Positions 44,957 to 53,278 of a stretch of 64,000 bases of DNA are shown in pieces. The stretch lies in the NCBI RefSeq assembly GCF_009827305.1, contig NZ_WTYJ01000002.1, positions 682,001-746,000 on the forward strand, in the 5' to 3' direction. This DNA comes from Croceibacterium xixiisoli (lineage in GTDB: Bacteria > Pseudomonadota > Alphaproteobacteria > Sphingomonadales > Sphingomonadaceae). The notes under the pieces are model-generated. The model did no database searches. It saw nothing but the letters and a program-made list of their open reading frames with translations, and had not been told where the DNA came from. Both the position numbers and the translations under genes were made by a program. How positions within the stretch are numbered: the first letter of the stretch is position 1; every line of letters begins with the position of its first letter.

Positions 44957-45568
44957 ATGTCTGATTGCCAACTTTACCTGATTTCGCCCCTCGATGTGGG
45001 GGGCAGCTTTCCACGCCGTCTTGAAAATGCTCTGGGGGCGGGGCCTGTCGCGGCGTTTCAGTTCCGCGTGAAGGATGTGGATCCCCATGCTGCGGCAGAA
45101 TTGGCGGCTCCGCTGCATGATATTTGTCGCGAAGCGGATGTGGCCTTCATCGTCAATGACAGCATATCGCTCGCCAAGCGGTTGAAGGCCGATGGAGTGC
45201 ATCTCGGGCAGAAGGACGGCGATGTGCGTTTCGCCCGTGAAGAGCTGGGCCGGGAGGCTCAGATAGGCGTTACCTGCCATGCCAGTCGACATATGGGCAT
45301 GGACGCAGGCGATGCGGGTGCTGATTATGTCGCCTTCGGAAGCTTCTTTCCCAGTACCACGAAGAGCAGCGAGCATCGGCCAGAGCTGGAATTGCTCGAA
45401 TGGTGGCAGCAGATGATGGAAATACCTTGCGTTGCGATTGGAGGGATTACCCCTGAAAATTGCAGCCCGCTGATCAGTGCAGGGGCTGATTTTCTGGCAG
45501 TGAGCAACGCTGTTTGGGGTGGCGACGAAGCAAAAGCGGTCCAGGCTTTCACCAAATTGCTCGCCTGA
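44957..45568 (+). CDS. thiE: Thiamine phosphate synthase
   Basis: A 203-residue TIM-barrel enzyme joining HMP-PP and thiazole phosphate to thiamine phosphate. Recognisable segments are AFQFRVKD (phosphate/HMP-PP site), FIVNDSISLAKRLKADGVHLGQKD, YVAFGSFFPSTTKS and AIGGITPEN with FLAVSNAVW. The position after tkt-gap-pgk matches related genomes. A symmetric hairpin terminator follows 11 nt after the stop. Confidence 0.9.
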   Translation: MSDCQLYLISPLDVGGSFPRRLENALGAGPVAAFQFRVKDVDPHAAAELAAPLHDICREADVAFIVNDSISLAKRLKADGVHLGQKDGDVRFAREELGREAQIGVTCHASRHMGMDAGDAGADYVAFGSFFPSTTKSSEHRPELELLEWWQQMMEIPCVAIGGITPENCSPLISAGADFLAVSNAVWGGDEAKAVQAFTKLLA

Positions 45569-45579
45569 ATTGAACCGAT

Positions 45580-45607
45580 CGCCCCCACTTTACTGAAAGC
45601 GGGGGCG
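45580..45607. terminator. Bidirectional hairpin between thiE and a convergent gene
   Basis: CGCCCCC-a-CTTT pairs with AAAG-c-GGGGGCG (one internal mismatch) around an ACTG loop. It separates thiE from the minus-strand gene ending at 45615. Confidence 0.75.
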
Positions 45608-45614
45608 CATCGCA

Positions 45615-45983
45615 TCATCCTTGCTCTGACCCTTCGCGCACGCACCGCAGGCGACCCGGCTGATTTCCTTCCATCCGACGCAGAAATCCGTCTGAAATGA
45701 TGGCGTAGGTTTCGCCCGATCGTGCTCCGCTGGTAAATGTCAGCCGATCACCGCGCCGCAAATAGGTGCCAGCGCCCTTCTTCGAACTGTAGCGGGATGC
45801 GTTTTCGATCGCGAAGCTGTCGTCCGGCTGCACGACTCCAACCCGCCCGCCTGCATTGCCGGGCAACTCGCAAACATATTGTCCGCGCGGCAGAGTGTCG
45901 ATCGGCCCCCGATTTTGCGCAACAGCAACGGCGGGGCTGATCAGTGCCACCGCTAGCAATGATCGAATGATAGATTTGTGCAT
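45615..45983 (-). CDS. Small exported protein of unknown function
   Basis: The 122-residue product has a signal peptide (IIRSLLAVALISPAVAVAQ) and a small beta-rich domain with Cys residues in GQYVCELPGNAGG and LRCVREG. I place the start at ATG 45981-45983 (MHKSIIRS); an in-frame ATG 12 codons upstream is possible. It is divergent from efp (94 nt). No family recognised. Confidence 0.7.
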   Translation of the reverse strand: MHKSIIRSLLAVALISPAVAVAQNRGPIDTLPRGQYVCELPGNAGGRVGVVQPDDSFAIENASRYSSKKGAGTYLRRGDRLTFTSGARSGETYAIISDGFLRRMEGNQPGRLRCVREGSEQG

Positions 45984-46076
45984 CCAACCAGCATAGCGTG
46001 TTGTCGCTTGCATTGCCATGAACGCGTCAAAAGGGTAGGGCGCGCGGCACAATTTCCCGATATCGAAGGTTGAGCG

Positions 46077-46640
46077 ATGAAGATCAGCGGCGTGGACATC
46101 CGTCCCGGCAACATCCTGGAATACGAAGGCGGCATCTGGAAGGTTGCCAAGATCCAGCACACGCAGCCGGGCAAGGGCGGTGCCTACATGCAGGTTGAAA
46201 TGAAAAACCTGCAGGACGGTCGCAAGACCAATGTCCGCTTCCGCAGTGCTGACACGATCGAACGTGTGCGTCTGGATACCAAGGATTTTCAGTACCTTTA
46301 CGCCGAAGGCGACATGCTGGTGTTCATGGACAAGGACACCTATGACCAGATTCAGCTGCCGACCGATCTGATCGGTGATGCGGCTGCTTTCCTGGAAGAT
46401 GGCATGGAGGTGATGCTGGAAATGTGGGAGGAAAAGCCCATTTCCGTCCAGCTGCCGGAACAGGTCGAGGCGGTTATCGTCGAAGCCGACGCCGTGGTGA
46501 AGGGGCAGACTGCCAGTTCGAGCTACAAGCCTGCCGTGCTTGAAAATGGCGTGCGGGTTATGGTTCCGCCGCACATCGAGAGCGGTACCCGCATCGTGGT
46601 TGACGTTTACGAGCGCAGCTATGTCGGTAAGGCCAGCTGA
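46077..46640 (+). CDS. efp: Elongation factor P
   Basis: EF-P relieves ribosome stalling at polyproline stretches. The 187-residue protein has the three-domain layout, with the modifiable loop [12 protein letters not shown] carrying Lys33, so an EpmA-type lysine modification is expected. The C-terminal domain has [16 protein letters not shown]. The window's proline-rich TonB spacer is the sort of protein that needs EF-P. Confidence 0.97.
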   Translation: MKISGVDIRPGNILEYEGGIWKVAKIQHTQPGKGGAYMQVEMKNLQDGRKTNVRFRSADTIERVRLDTKDFQYLYAEGDMLVFMDKDTYDQIQLPTDLIGDAAAFLEDGMEVMLEMWEEKPISVQLPEQVEAVIVEADAVVKGQTASSSYKPAVLENGVRVMVPPHIESGTRIVVDVYERSYVGKAS

Positions 46641-46712
46641 TCCAAATTGCAGGCATGTCGACTGATCGGAACATTGCTCGGTCGGCATCCGCACAACAAT
46701 TCAGGCTGATCC

Positions 46713-46740
46713 GGTCGGGTGAACCAGGGTTCACCCGACC
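46713..46740 (+). terminator. Perfect 13-bp inverted repeat between efp and suhB
   Basis: GGTCGGGTGAACC and GGTTCACCCGACC are separated by only 2 nt. The hairpin starts 73 nt after efp and ends 78 nt before suhB. No T-run follows, so it may terminate efp weakly, stabilise mRNA or mark a processing site. Confidence 0.6.
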
Positions 46741-46817
46741 GCTCCGCCCTTGCATATCCGGCGCCGCCCTGTTTTCAGGCGCACGGGATACACGAACCAA
46801 AAACAAGGAAGTGCCCG

Positions 46818-47639
46818 ATGGCTGCCATATCCGGTCTCATTCGCGTCATGGAAAAGGCCGCCCGCAAGGCCGGTAGCCGCCTGCGCCGCGACTTCGGGGA
46901 GGTCGAACACCTTCAGGTCAGCCGCAAGGGTCCATCGGATTTCGTGTCCAAGGCCGATCAGCAGGCGGAACGCACGATCTGGGACGAACTGCGCGCTGCG
47001 CGCCCGGATTGGGGTTTCGTCATGGAAGAAGCCGGCACTATTGAAGGTGATCCGACCAAGCCACGCTGGATCATCGATCCGCTCGATGGCACGAGCAATT
47101 TCCTTCATGGCATTCCGCATTTTGCAATCTCGATCGCAGCGCAGGAGCCGCTGCTTGATGGGTCGGGGTGGGGCGATGTCATTGCCGGTGTCGTGTATCA
47201 GCCGATCACCGACCAGACCTTCTGGGCGGAAAAGTCGCGCGGAGCCTGGCTGCATGATGGTCGTTTGCGCGTATCCGGGCGTCGGCATCTGTCCGAAGCC
47301 CTGATTGCCACGGGCATGCCCTATCAGGGGCATGGCGACTTTGATGAATGGCAGAAGATCTACGGCGCGATCGGCCCTCAGGTGGCGGGCATCCGTCGTT
47401 TCGGCGCGGCATCGCTGGATCTGGCCTGGGTTGCGGCTGGCCGTTTCGACGGCTTTTGGGAAAGCGATCTTTCCCCTTGGGACACGGCTGCAGGTTGCTT
47501 GCTGGTGCGCGAAGCCGGTGGCTTTGTCACCGATTACCGCGGCCGCTCCGATGCGATTTGCGCTTCGCAGGTGATTGCGGCCAATGATCCGCTGCATTCG
47601 CGTCTGCACAAGCTGGTCGCCGGTGCGCTGAAAGCATAA
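46818..47639 (+). CDS. suhB: Inositol-1-monophosphatase SuhB
   Basis: A 273-residue IMPase-family enzyme with VMEEAG, WIIDPLDGTSNFLHGIPHFAIS and SPWDTAAGCLLVREAGG. It resembles SuhB, which dephosphorylates inositol phosphates and, in E. coli, also takes part in rRNA antitermination complexes. The start ATG 46818 follows AAGGAA at 8 nt; the frame is open 33 codons further upstream, across the hairpin. A tRNA-Leu gene follows. Confidence 0.92.
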   Translation: MAAISGLIRVMEKAARKAGSRLRRDFGEVEHLQVSRKGPSDFVSKADQQAERTIWDELRAARPDWGFVMEEAGTIEGDPTKPRWIIDPLDGTSNFLHGIPHFAISIAAQEPLLDGSGWGDVIAGVVYQPITDQTFWAEKSRGAWLHDGRLRVSGRRHLSEALIATGMPYQGHGDFDEWQKIYGAIGPQVAGIRRFGAASLDLAWVAAGRFDGFWESDLSPWDTAAGCLLVREAGGFVTDYRGRSDAICASQVIAANDPLHSRLHKLVAGALKA

Positions 47640-47696
47640 GGCTGCGCATTTGCTTGAATTGGAGCAAAGAGCCAGCTAGTTGCCGCTGATTGCGGA

Positions 47697-47780
47697 GCCC
47701 CTGTGGTGGAATGGTAGACGCGCTCGACTCAAAATCGAGTTTCTTCGGGAGTGCCAGTTCGAGTCTGGCCAGGGGCACCA
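47697..47780 (+). tRNA. tRNA-Leu(CAA)
   Basis: An 84-nt class II tRNA with encoded CCA. The acceptor GCCCCTG pairs with CAGGGGC, the anticodon stem is CTCGA/TCGAG with loop CTCAAAA (anticodon CAA), and a variable arm (TTTCTTCGGGAGT) follows. Confidence 0.96.
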
Positions 47781-47823
47781 TTTTCAAGGCATTTGAACGA
47801 TGCAGCCAACGCGGTATGTGTCG

Positions 47824-48252
47824 TTACGGTTCATCGAACTCGGGGGGCATCGTCACGATGTCCGAAGATGAGTAGGTCATCTGACCTGTTCCGTCATCCG
47901 GCGGTATCATCATGGCATCGCCATCGGATTCCTCGACGATGTTGTCCTCATAGAACACGCCGGCATCGTCGCCTTCGTCGGCCCAGACTGTCTGAGGCTC
48001 TACGGGTGCAATGGGTGAATCCGCCTGCGGCACCTCGATGGGCGCAGTCACATATCCGGCTTCAATAGGTTCTGGCTGCCTGTTGCTGCTGCCGAAATTG
48101 TCGAGCAGGAAAGACGCCGCTGTGGCGACCACGACCACCGTTATCGCAGCGAAAGTCGTCTTGCGGGTCATCGATGCGGAACGTGTCGCGCGTGCGCGTT
48201 CCATCGGCGATCCGCTCATATGCAAAGGGGGACGTGCCATGCCCATGTGCAT
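47824..48252 (-). CDS. Single-pass membrane protein with acidic C-terminus, unknown function
   Basis: About 142 residues with one membrane helix (TTFAAITVVVVATAASFLL) preceded by a basic segment (ERARATRSASMTRK). The C-terminus is Pro/Glu/Asp-rich, low-complexity and probably periplasmic. The start is uncertain; ATGs at 48252 and 48246 are both possible, and the frame extends to 48312. It is divergent from the exopolysaccharide locus (163 nt), which might share regulation. No family recognised. Confidence 0.55.
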   Translation of the reverse strand: MHMGMARPPLHMSGSPMERARATRSASMTRKTTFAAITVVVVATAASFLLDNFGSSNRQPEPIEAGYVTAPIEVPQADSPIAPVEPQTVWADEGDDAGVFYEDNIVEESDGDAMMIPPDDGTGQMTYSSSDIVTMPPEFDEP

Positions 48253-48414
48253 TAGGGGCGACCTATTAACGATCTTTTCGCTCTTTATGGTTAACGCGCC
48301 CTGCGTCGCCATCCTTTGAACAGGAAGCCGATGCTGTAAAGTTTACCGACATTTCACATCTTGGCGATAAGCGGAGGTGTCTGTCATCACCGTCAGACGC
48401 AGCCGGCTGGAGCA

Positions 48415-49800
48415 ATGGTCAGACTTTTCAAACATTACGTTCCGCACGCCGTGCTGCTGCTGGGCCTGATCGATTTCATGTTGCTGTTTGTCAGCGGCGA
48501 TCTGGCGTGGAAACTGCGCGCGGCCCAGATCGGGATGGATCAAGGCCTGCTTGCCGATCGCCTTGCGATGCTCGGTGGTTTTTCCGTGGTTGTGATCTCG
48601 GCAATGATCTCGGTCGGCGTCTATGGCAGCGAAGCTTTGCGCTCCATGCGTTTCGCGTGTGCCAGGCTTCTGGTGGCGGTCAGCCTTTCGATTATCGCGC
48701 TGGCGCTCCTCGATTTCCTTATGCCGGGAAAGACGTTCTGGCGTTCGACACTGCTCTACGCGATGGGCTTTTCGATTGCGCTGCTGATGCTCAATCGCCT
48801 GATTGTCGGCGGCATTCTCGGGGCGTCGGCATTCCGCCGCCGGGTGGTGGTACTTGGTGCGGGTCTGCGCGCAGATCGTCTGCGGAAGCTCAGCGAAAAG
48901 CCGGGCAGCGGCTTCACCATCGTCGGCTACATCGGCATGACCGAAAGCCAGCCCGTCATTCCGGAAGCGATTGCACGTTCTGCGGTTCCCGACATGTCGG
49001 GTTTCGTAGCGAATCTGGGTGCAAGCGAGGTGGTTCTCGCCCTTGAGGAGCGCCGCAATGCGCTGCCGCTCAAGGATCTGCTGCGGATCAAGACGACCGG
49101 CGTCCACGTAAATGATTTTTCCAGCTTCCTGGAACGTGAAACCGGGCGGGTCGATCTCGACACGCTCAATCCCAGTTGGTTGATCTTTTCCGATGGCTTT
49201 TCTTCCGGTCGGGCGATTTCCAGCTTCGCCAAGCGAACCTTCGACATTTGCGCCAGCATGCTGCTGCTTGTTTTGACCCTCCCGGTAATTCTGATCTTTG
49301 CCGTGCTGGTGAAGCTCGACAGCAAGGGCCCGGCGTTTTTCCGCCAGACTCGGGTGGGGCTCTATGGCCAGCCGTTCCAACTGATCAAACTGCGCTCCAT
49401 GCGGACCGATGCGGAAAAGGACGGCGCGAAATGGGCGGCAGAAAACGATCCTCGGATAACACGGCTGGGCAGGTTCATCCGCAAGGTGCGGATCGATGAA
49501 CTGCCACAGGTCTACACCGTGCTGAAAGGGCAGATGAGCTTTGTCGGTCCACGCCCTGAGGTGCCGCAATTCGTTGAGGATCTGGAAGACCGGCTGCCCT
49601 ATTATGCAGAACGCCACATGGTTAAACCCGGGATCACCGGCTGGGCGCAGATCAACTATCCCTATGGCGCATCGATCGAAGATTCCCGGCACAAGCTCGA
49701 ATTCGATCTCTATTATGCAAAGAATTATACGCCCTTCCTCGACCTGCTGATCCTGCTGCAGACTCTGCGCGTCATTCTCTGGTCCGAAGGCGCCAGATGA
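48415..49800 (+). CDS. Exopolysaccharide biosynthesis polyprenyl glycosylphosphotransferase (EpsB/WbaP-like)
   Basis: The 461-residue enzyme transfers the first sugar-phosphate onto undecaprenyl phosphate to start repeat-unit synthesis. It has about four N-terminal membrane helices, a CoA-binding-like domain (VVVLGAGLRADRLRKL), and a C-terminal sugar-transferase domain with KRTFDICASMLLL, FFRQTRVGLYGQPF, KLRSMRTDAEKDG and VGPRPEVPQF, then PGITGWAQIN. It fits the type found in PEP-CTERM/EpsH exopolysaccharide loci. The start ATG 48415 follows GGAG closely. It overlaps prsK by 4 nt. Confidence 0.93.
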   Translation: MVRLFKHYVPHAVLLLGLIDFMLLFVSGDLAWKLRAAQIGMDQGLLADRLAMLGGFSVVVISAMISVGVYGSEALRSMRFACARLLVAVSLSIIALALLDFLMPGKTFWRSTLLYAMGFSIALLMLNRLIVGGILGASAFRRRVVVLGAGLRADRLRKLSEKPGSGFTIVGYIGMTESQPVIPEAIARSAVPDMSGFVANLGASEVVLALEERRNALPLKDLLRIKTTGVHVNDFSSFLERETGRVDLDTLNPSWLIFSDGFSSGRAISSFAKRTFDICASMLLLVLTLPVILIFAVLVKLDSKGPAFFRQTRVGLYGQPFQLIKLRSMRTDAEKDGAKWAAENDPRITRLGRFIRKVRIDELPQVYTVLKGQMSFVGPRPEVPQFVEDLEDRLPYYAERHMVKPGITGWAQINYPYGASIEDSRHKLEFDLYYAKNYTPFLDLLILLQTLRVILWSEGAR

Positions 49801-51914
49801 CCGCTCACGCCATCATATTGGCGATACAGCTTTCTTACCTGCTCACGGTGGTTCTGGCACTGGCGCTGGCCGGCTGGGTCGCTGCGCGCAAGGGGGACCG
49901 GGGGCCAGCCGTGCGGGCGACAGTCTCCGCGCTCGTTCTCACGGCCTGCTGGGCCGTTGCGGACTGCCTTCGGGGCTCGCTTGATACGGTTACCATAACC
50001 CTGCTCAGCCTCAACTATCTGGCCTGGTTGTGGGTGGTTTACCGATTGTTCGGGACGAATGCGCGTGAAGGATCGGCCGGCCCGGTTCGCATGGTCGTGC
50101 TGGCTCTGGCATTCGTGGAACTGCTGCAAATCGCCCTGGCACTGGCCAGCGTCAGTTTTGACGGTGGGGCGATTACTGACGGACTCTTGCTGCGCTTCAC
50201 TTTCTCGTTCCGCTTGTTGTTCTGCGTGGGCGCCCTCGTGCTGGTCCACAATCTCTATGTTGGGGCAAATGTGCAGGCACGCGAAGCGCTGCGCTGGCCG
50301 GCTGCGTCCTTGGCGCTGTTGTGGCTGTACGACCTCAACCTTTCGACCATTGCTTATCTGGGGGAAAGCACGCCCCGCCTGCTGGTTGCCATGCGGACAA
50401 CGGTCGTGCTCGTATCGGTTACGCTGCTCGCCCTTGGCGCTGCCCGGCGCGGCGCCAATCTTCGCTTCCGCCCGTCGCGGTCCTTTGCGTTTCAGTCTTT
50501 CTCGCTTTTGGTGATCGGTGGCTATCTGCTGGTCATGGACCTCATTGCGCAGAGCATGGCTCACGCGTGGACGGACTGGGCCGAAGTGGTGCAGGCGGGG
50601 GTGCTGGTGGTTGCGTGCGTCGTGGCGATCATTGGTCTGTCGTCACGCAGATTGCGTAGCGCTCTGCGGGTCACCCTGATCAAGAATCTGTTCCAGCACC
50701 GCTATGACTATCGGGCTGAATGGCTGAGATTTACCGACACAATAGGCAGGGCAGGGGCCTCCGCGCCGCCGCTGCGTGAACGCATTATCCAGGCCGTGGC
50801 CGATATCACGGACAGCCCCTCCGGCCTGTTGTTAACGCCGCGCGAGGATGGACTCCTTACGCTCGACACCAGATGGCAATGGGACACGATCGATGTTCCG
50901 CCCGACGCGATCGGGCTCGATGCGCAGCGGTTTTTCGAAGACAACAATTTCATTCTGGATCTCGATGAGATTCGCACAGGCCGAAACAGCGCTGTTCCGC
51001 CCACCGCGCAGCCCGATTGGCTGATGCTGCATGAAGACGCCTGGGCGCTGGTTCCGCTGCTGCATTATGGTCGGCTGGTTGGGGTGATCGTGCTTTCCCG
51101 ACCACCTGCCGCACGGCTGCTGGATTGGGAAGATTTCGATCTGTTGCGGGTGGTGGGGCGGCAATTGGCCAGCTATCTGGCAGAACAGGCAAGCCAAGAT
51201 GCATTGAGCGAAGCGCAGCGTTTCGATGAATTCAACCGGCGCATCGCCTTCGTGATGCACGACATCAAGAACCTGGCCAGCCAGTTGTCGCTATTGGCGA
51301 CCAATGCGGAAAAACATGCCGAAAAACCGGAATTCCGGGAAGACATGCTGATTACCCTGCGCAACAGTGCCGACAAGCTGCAAGCGCTGCTCGCGAGGCT
51401 TGGCCGCTATGGTGCACATGGCGGTGAACATTCTGTCCCGGCGGCCCTGCGTGATGTGCTTCAAGGCATTGCACGCCGATATCGTGGACAGGCCAATGTG
51501 GTGGTCCCCGACAGGCCCGCATGCCTGGTTATGGCTGACGTTGAAGCGCTCGATCAGGCGCTGGTTCATCTGGTGCAGAATGCTCTGGAGGCGAGCCCGG
51601 AAGGCAGCCCGATCCTTCTGGACCATCGCATCGAAGACAATCTCGCCGTTATCGAAGTGATCGATTCCGGCGATGGCATGAGCAGCGAATTCGTCCGCAC
51701 CCGGCTGTTCAAGCCCTTCCATTCCTCCAAACCTGGCGGCTTTGGCATTGGCGCATTTGAGGCACGGGAACTGGTGCGCGCGATGGGCGGGCGGGTGGAT
51801 GTCGAATCCAGGAAAGGTATGGGAACGCGCTTCATCCTGCGCATACCGCTGGCCGCCAACCATCTGCTCGAAAGCCCCAGAACAATCCGACAGAACAGCG
51901 CCGAGGTAGCATGA
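49797..51914 (+). CDS. prsK: PEP-CTERM/exosortase-type sensor histidine kinase PrsK
   Basis: The 705-residue kinase has about nine N-terminal membrane helices (residues 1-285), a GAF-like domain at about 310-460 (LHEDAWALVPLLHYGRLVGVIVLS), and a histidine-kinase core. The phosphorylated His is in IAFVMHDIKNLASQL, the N-box is LVHLVQNALEAS and the G-boxes are DSGDGMS and KPGGFGIGAFEAREL. This is the PrsK layout described for organisms with PEP-CTERM/exosortase and exopolysaccharide systems. It overlaps both the upstream glycosyl transferase and the downstream prsR by 4 nt, giving a tightly coupled operon. Confidence 0.9.
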   Translation: MTAHAIILAIQLSYLLTVVLALALAGWVAARKGDRGPAVRATVSALVLTACWAVADCLRGSLDTVTITLLSLNYLAWLWVVYRLFGTNAREGSAGPVRMVVLALAFVELLQIALALASVSFDGGAITDGLLLRFTFSFRLLFCVGALVLVHNLYVGANVQAREALRWPAASLALLWLYDLNLSTIAYLGESTPRLLVAMRTTVVLVSVTLLALGAARRGANLRFRPSRSFAFQSFSLLVIGGYLLVMDLIAQSMAHAWTDWAEVVQAGVLVVACVVAIIGLSSRRLRSALRVTLIKNLFQHRYDYRAEWLRFTDTIGRAGASAPPLRERIIQAVADITDSPSGLLLTPREDGLLTLDTRWQWDTIDVPPDAIGLDAQRFFEDNNFILDLDEIRTGRNSAVPPTAQPDWLMLHEDAWALVPLLHYGRLVGVIVLSRPPAARLLDWEDFDLLRVVGRQLASYLAEQASQDALSEAQRFDEFNRRIAFVMHDIKNLASQLSLLATNAEKHAEKPEFREDMLITLRNSADKLQALLARLGRYGAHGGEHSVPAALRDVLQGIARRYRGQANVVVPDRPACLVMADVEALDQALVHLVQNALEASPEGSPILLDHRIEDNLAVIEVIDSGDGMSSEFVRTRLFKPFHSSKPGGFGIGAFEARELVRAMGGRVDVESRKGMGTRFILRIPLAANHLLESPRTIRQNSAEVA

Positions 51915-53278
51915 TGGCCGACAACAAACCGAAACTTCTGATCGTCGAAGACGATCAGGGCCTGCAGGCGCAGTTGAAATGGGCGTATGAAGATTTCGAG
52001 GTCGTCATCACGGGCGATCGCGCCAGTGCGATTGCGGCCTTGCGGGCGGAGGAACCTGCTGTGGTAACCCTCGATCTCGGCCTGCCGCCCGATCCGGATG
52101 GAACGAGCGAAGGCTTTGCTGTGCTGAACGAGATCATGGCAATGAAGCCCGATACCAAGGTCATCGTTGCCAGTGGTCACGGCGCCAGGGAAAGCGCGCT
52201 TCTGGCGATCGAACAGGGGGCTTATGATTTCTATCAGAAGCCGGTGGATATCGAACAACTGGGCCTGATCGTCCGCCGTGCCTTCAACCTGCACCAGATC
52301 GAAGCCGAAAACCGCGTGCTCGCGGAAAAGACCGGCGACGGGAACAGGGTGTTGGGCGGCTTGATCACGGCTGCCCCGGAAATGGTGAAGGTGGCGCGAA
52401 CCATCGAAAGGATCGCCAACACTAACGTTTCGGCCATGCTGCTGGGCGCCAGTGGTACGGGCAAGGAGTTGCTGGCACGCGGACTGCATGACGCGAGCAA
52501 CCGCGCCAAGGGCGCTTATGTGGCGATCAACTGCGCAGCGATACCGGAAAACCTGCTTGAAAGTGAACTGTTCGGCCATGAAAAGGGTGCATTTACCGGT
52601 GCGGTGAAGACGACCGAGGGCAAGATCGAACAGGCCAATGGCGGGACGCTGTTTCTCGACGAAGTGGGGGACATCCCGCTGCAGTTGCAGGTCAAGCTGC
52701 TACGCTTCCTGCAGGAACGGACCATCGAACGTCTGGGAGGGCGCAAGACCATTGCCGTGGATACCCGCATTGTTTGCGCCACGCACCAGGATCTTGAAAC
52801 GATGATCACTGACGGGCGCTTCCGAGAGGATTTGTTCTATCGATTGGCAGAAGTGGTGGTGAAAATTCCCGCCCTTGCCGAACGTCCGGGCGATCCCACC
52901 TTGCTGGCCAAGGCCTTCCTGAAGCGGTTTGCCAAAGAGATGAATCCCCAGGTGACGGGGTTTGCCCCCGATGCGCTGTCGGCAATCGATGCCTGGAACT
53001 GGCCAGGCAATGTGCGGGAACTGGAAAATCGCGTGAAACGCGCGGTCATCATGGCTGACGGAAAGCTGATTGCTGCTGCCGATCTTGATCTGGAAGATCC
53101 GGATCAGGAGGATGGCGATGCCCTCAACCTGAAGAGCGCACGGGAAAAATCGGATCGCCGGATGATCCGCCATGCTCTGGCCCGTAGTGAAGGCAATATT
53201 TCCAGCACGGCAAAGCTGCTCGGGATCAGCCGGCCGACGCTGTATGATCTGCTAAAGCAGTATGATCTGCAGGTCTGA
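51911..53278 (+). CDS. prsR: PrsR, sigma-54-dependent response regulator
   Basis: The 455-residue NtrC-type activator has a receiver domain (phosphorylated Asp in VTLDLGLP, Lys in FYQKPVD), and an AAA+ sigma-54 domain with GASGTGKELLAR (Walker A) and GHEKGAFTGAVK, the GAFTGA loop that contacts sigma-54. LFLDEVGDIPL and a Fis-type HTH at the C-terminus (NISSTAKLLGISRPTLYDLLKQ) follow. It is phosphorylated by PrsK and should activate sigma-54 promoters of exopolysaccharide/PEP-CTERM genes. Two adjacent ATG codons are possible starts (51911, 51914). Confidence 0.93.
   Translation: MMADNKPKLLIVEDDQGLQAQLKWAYEDFEVVITGDRASAIAALRAEEPAVVTLDLGLPPDPDGTSEGFAVLNEIMAMKPDTKVIVASGHGARESALLAIEQGAYDFYQKPVDIEQLGLIVRRAFNLHQIEAENRVLAEKTGDGNRVLGGLITAAPEMVKVARTIERIANTNVSAMLLGASGTGKELLARGLHDASNRAKGAYVAINCAAIPENLLESELFGHEKGAFTGAVKTTEGKIEQANGGTLFLDEVGDIPLQLQVKLLRFLQERTIERLGGRKTIAVDTRIVCATHQDLETMITDGRFREDLFYRLAEVVVKIPALAERPGDPTLLAKAFLKRFAKEMNPQVTGFAPDALSAIDAWNWPGNVRELENRVKRAVIMADGKLIAAADLDLEDPDQEDGDALNLKSAREKSDRRMIRHALARSEGNISSTAKLLGISRPTLYDLLKQYDLQV

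Noticed and set aside
48343-49692. 449-codon minus-strand frame
   Set aside because: Antisense to the glycosylphosphotransferase, whose sugar-transferase motifs are unmistakable.
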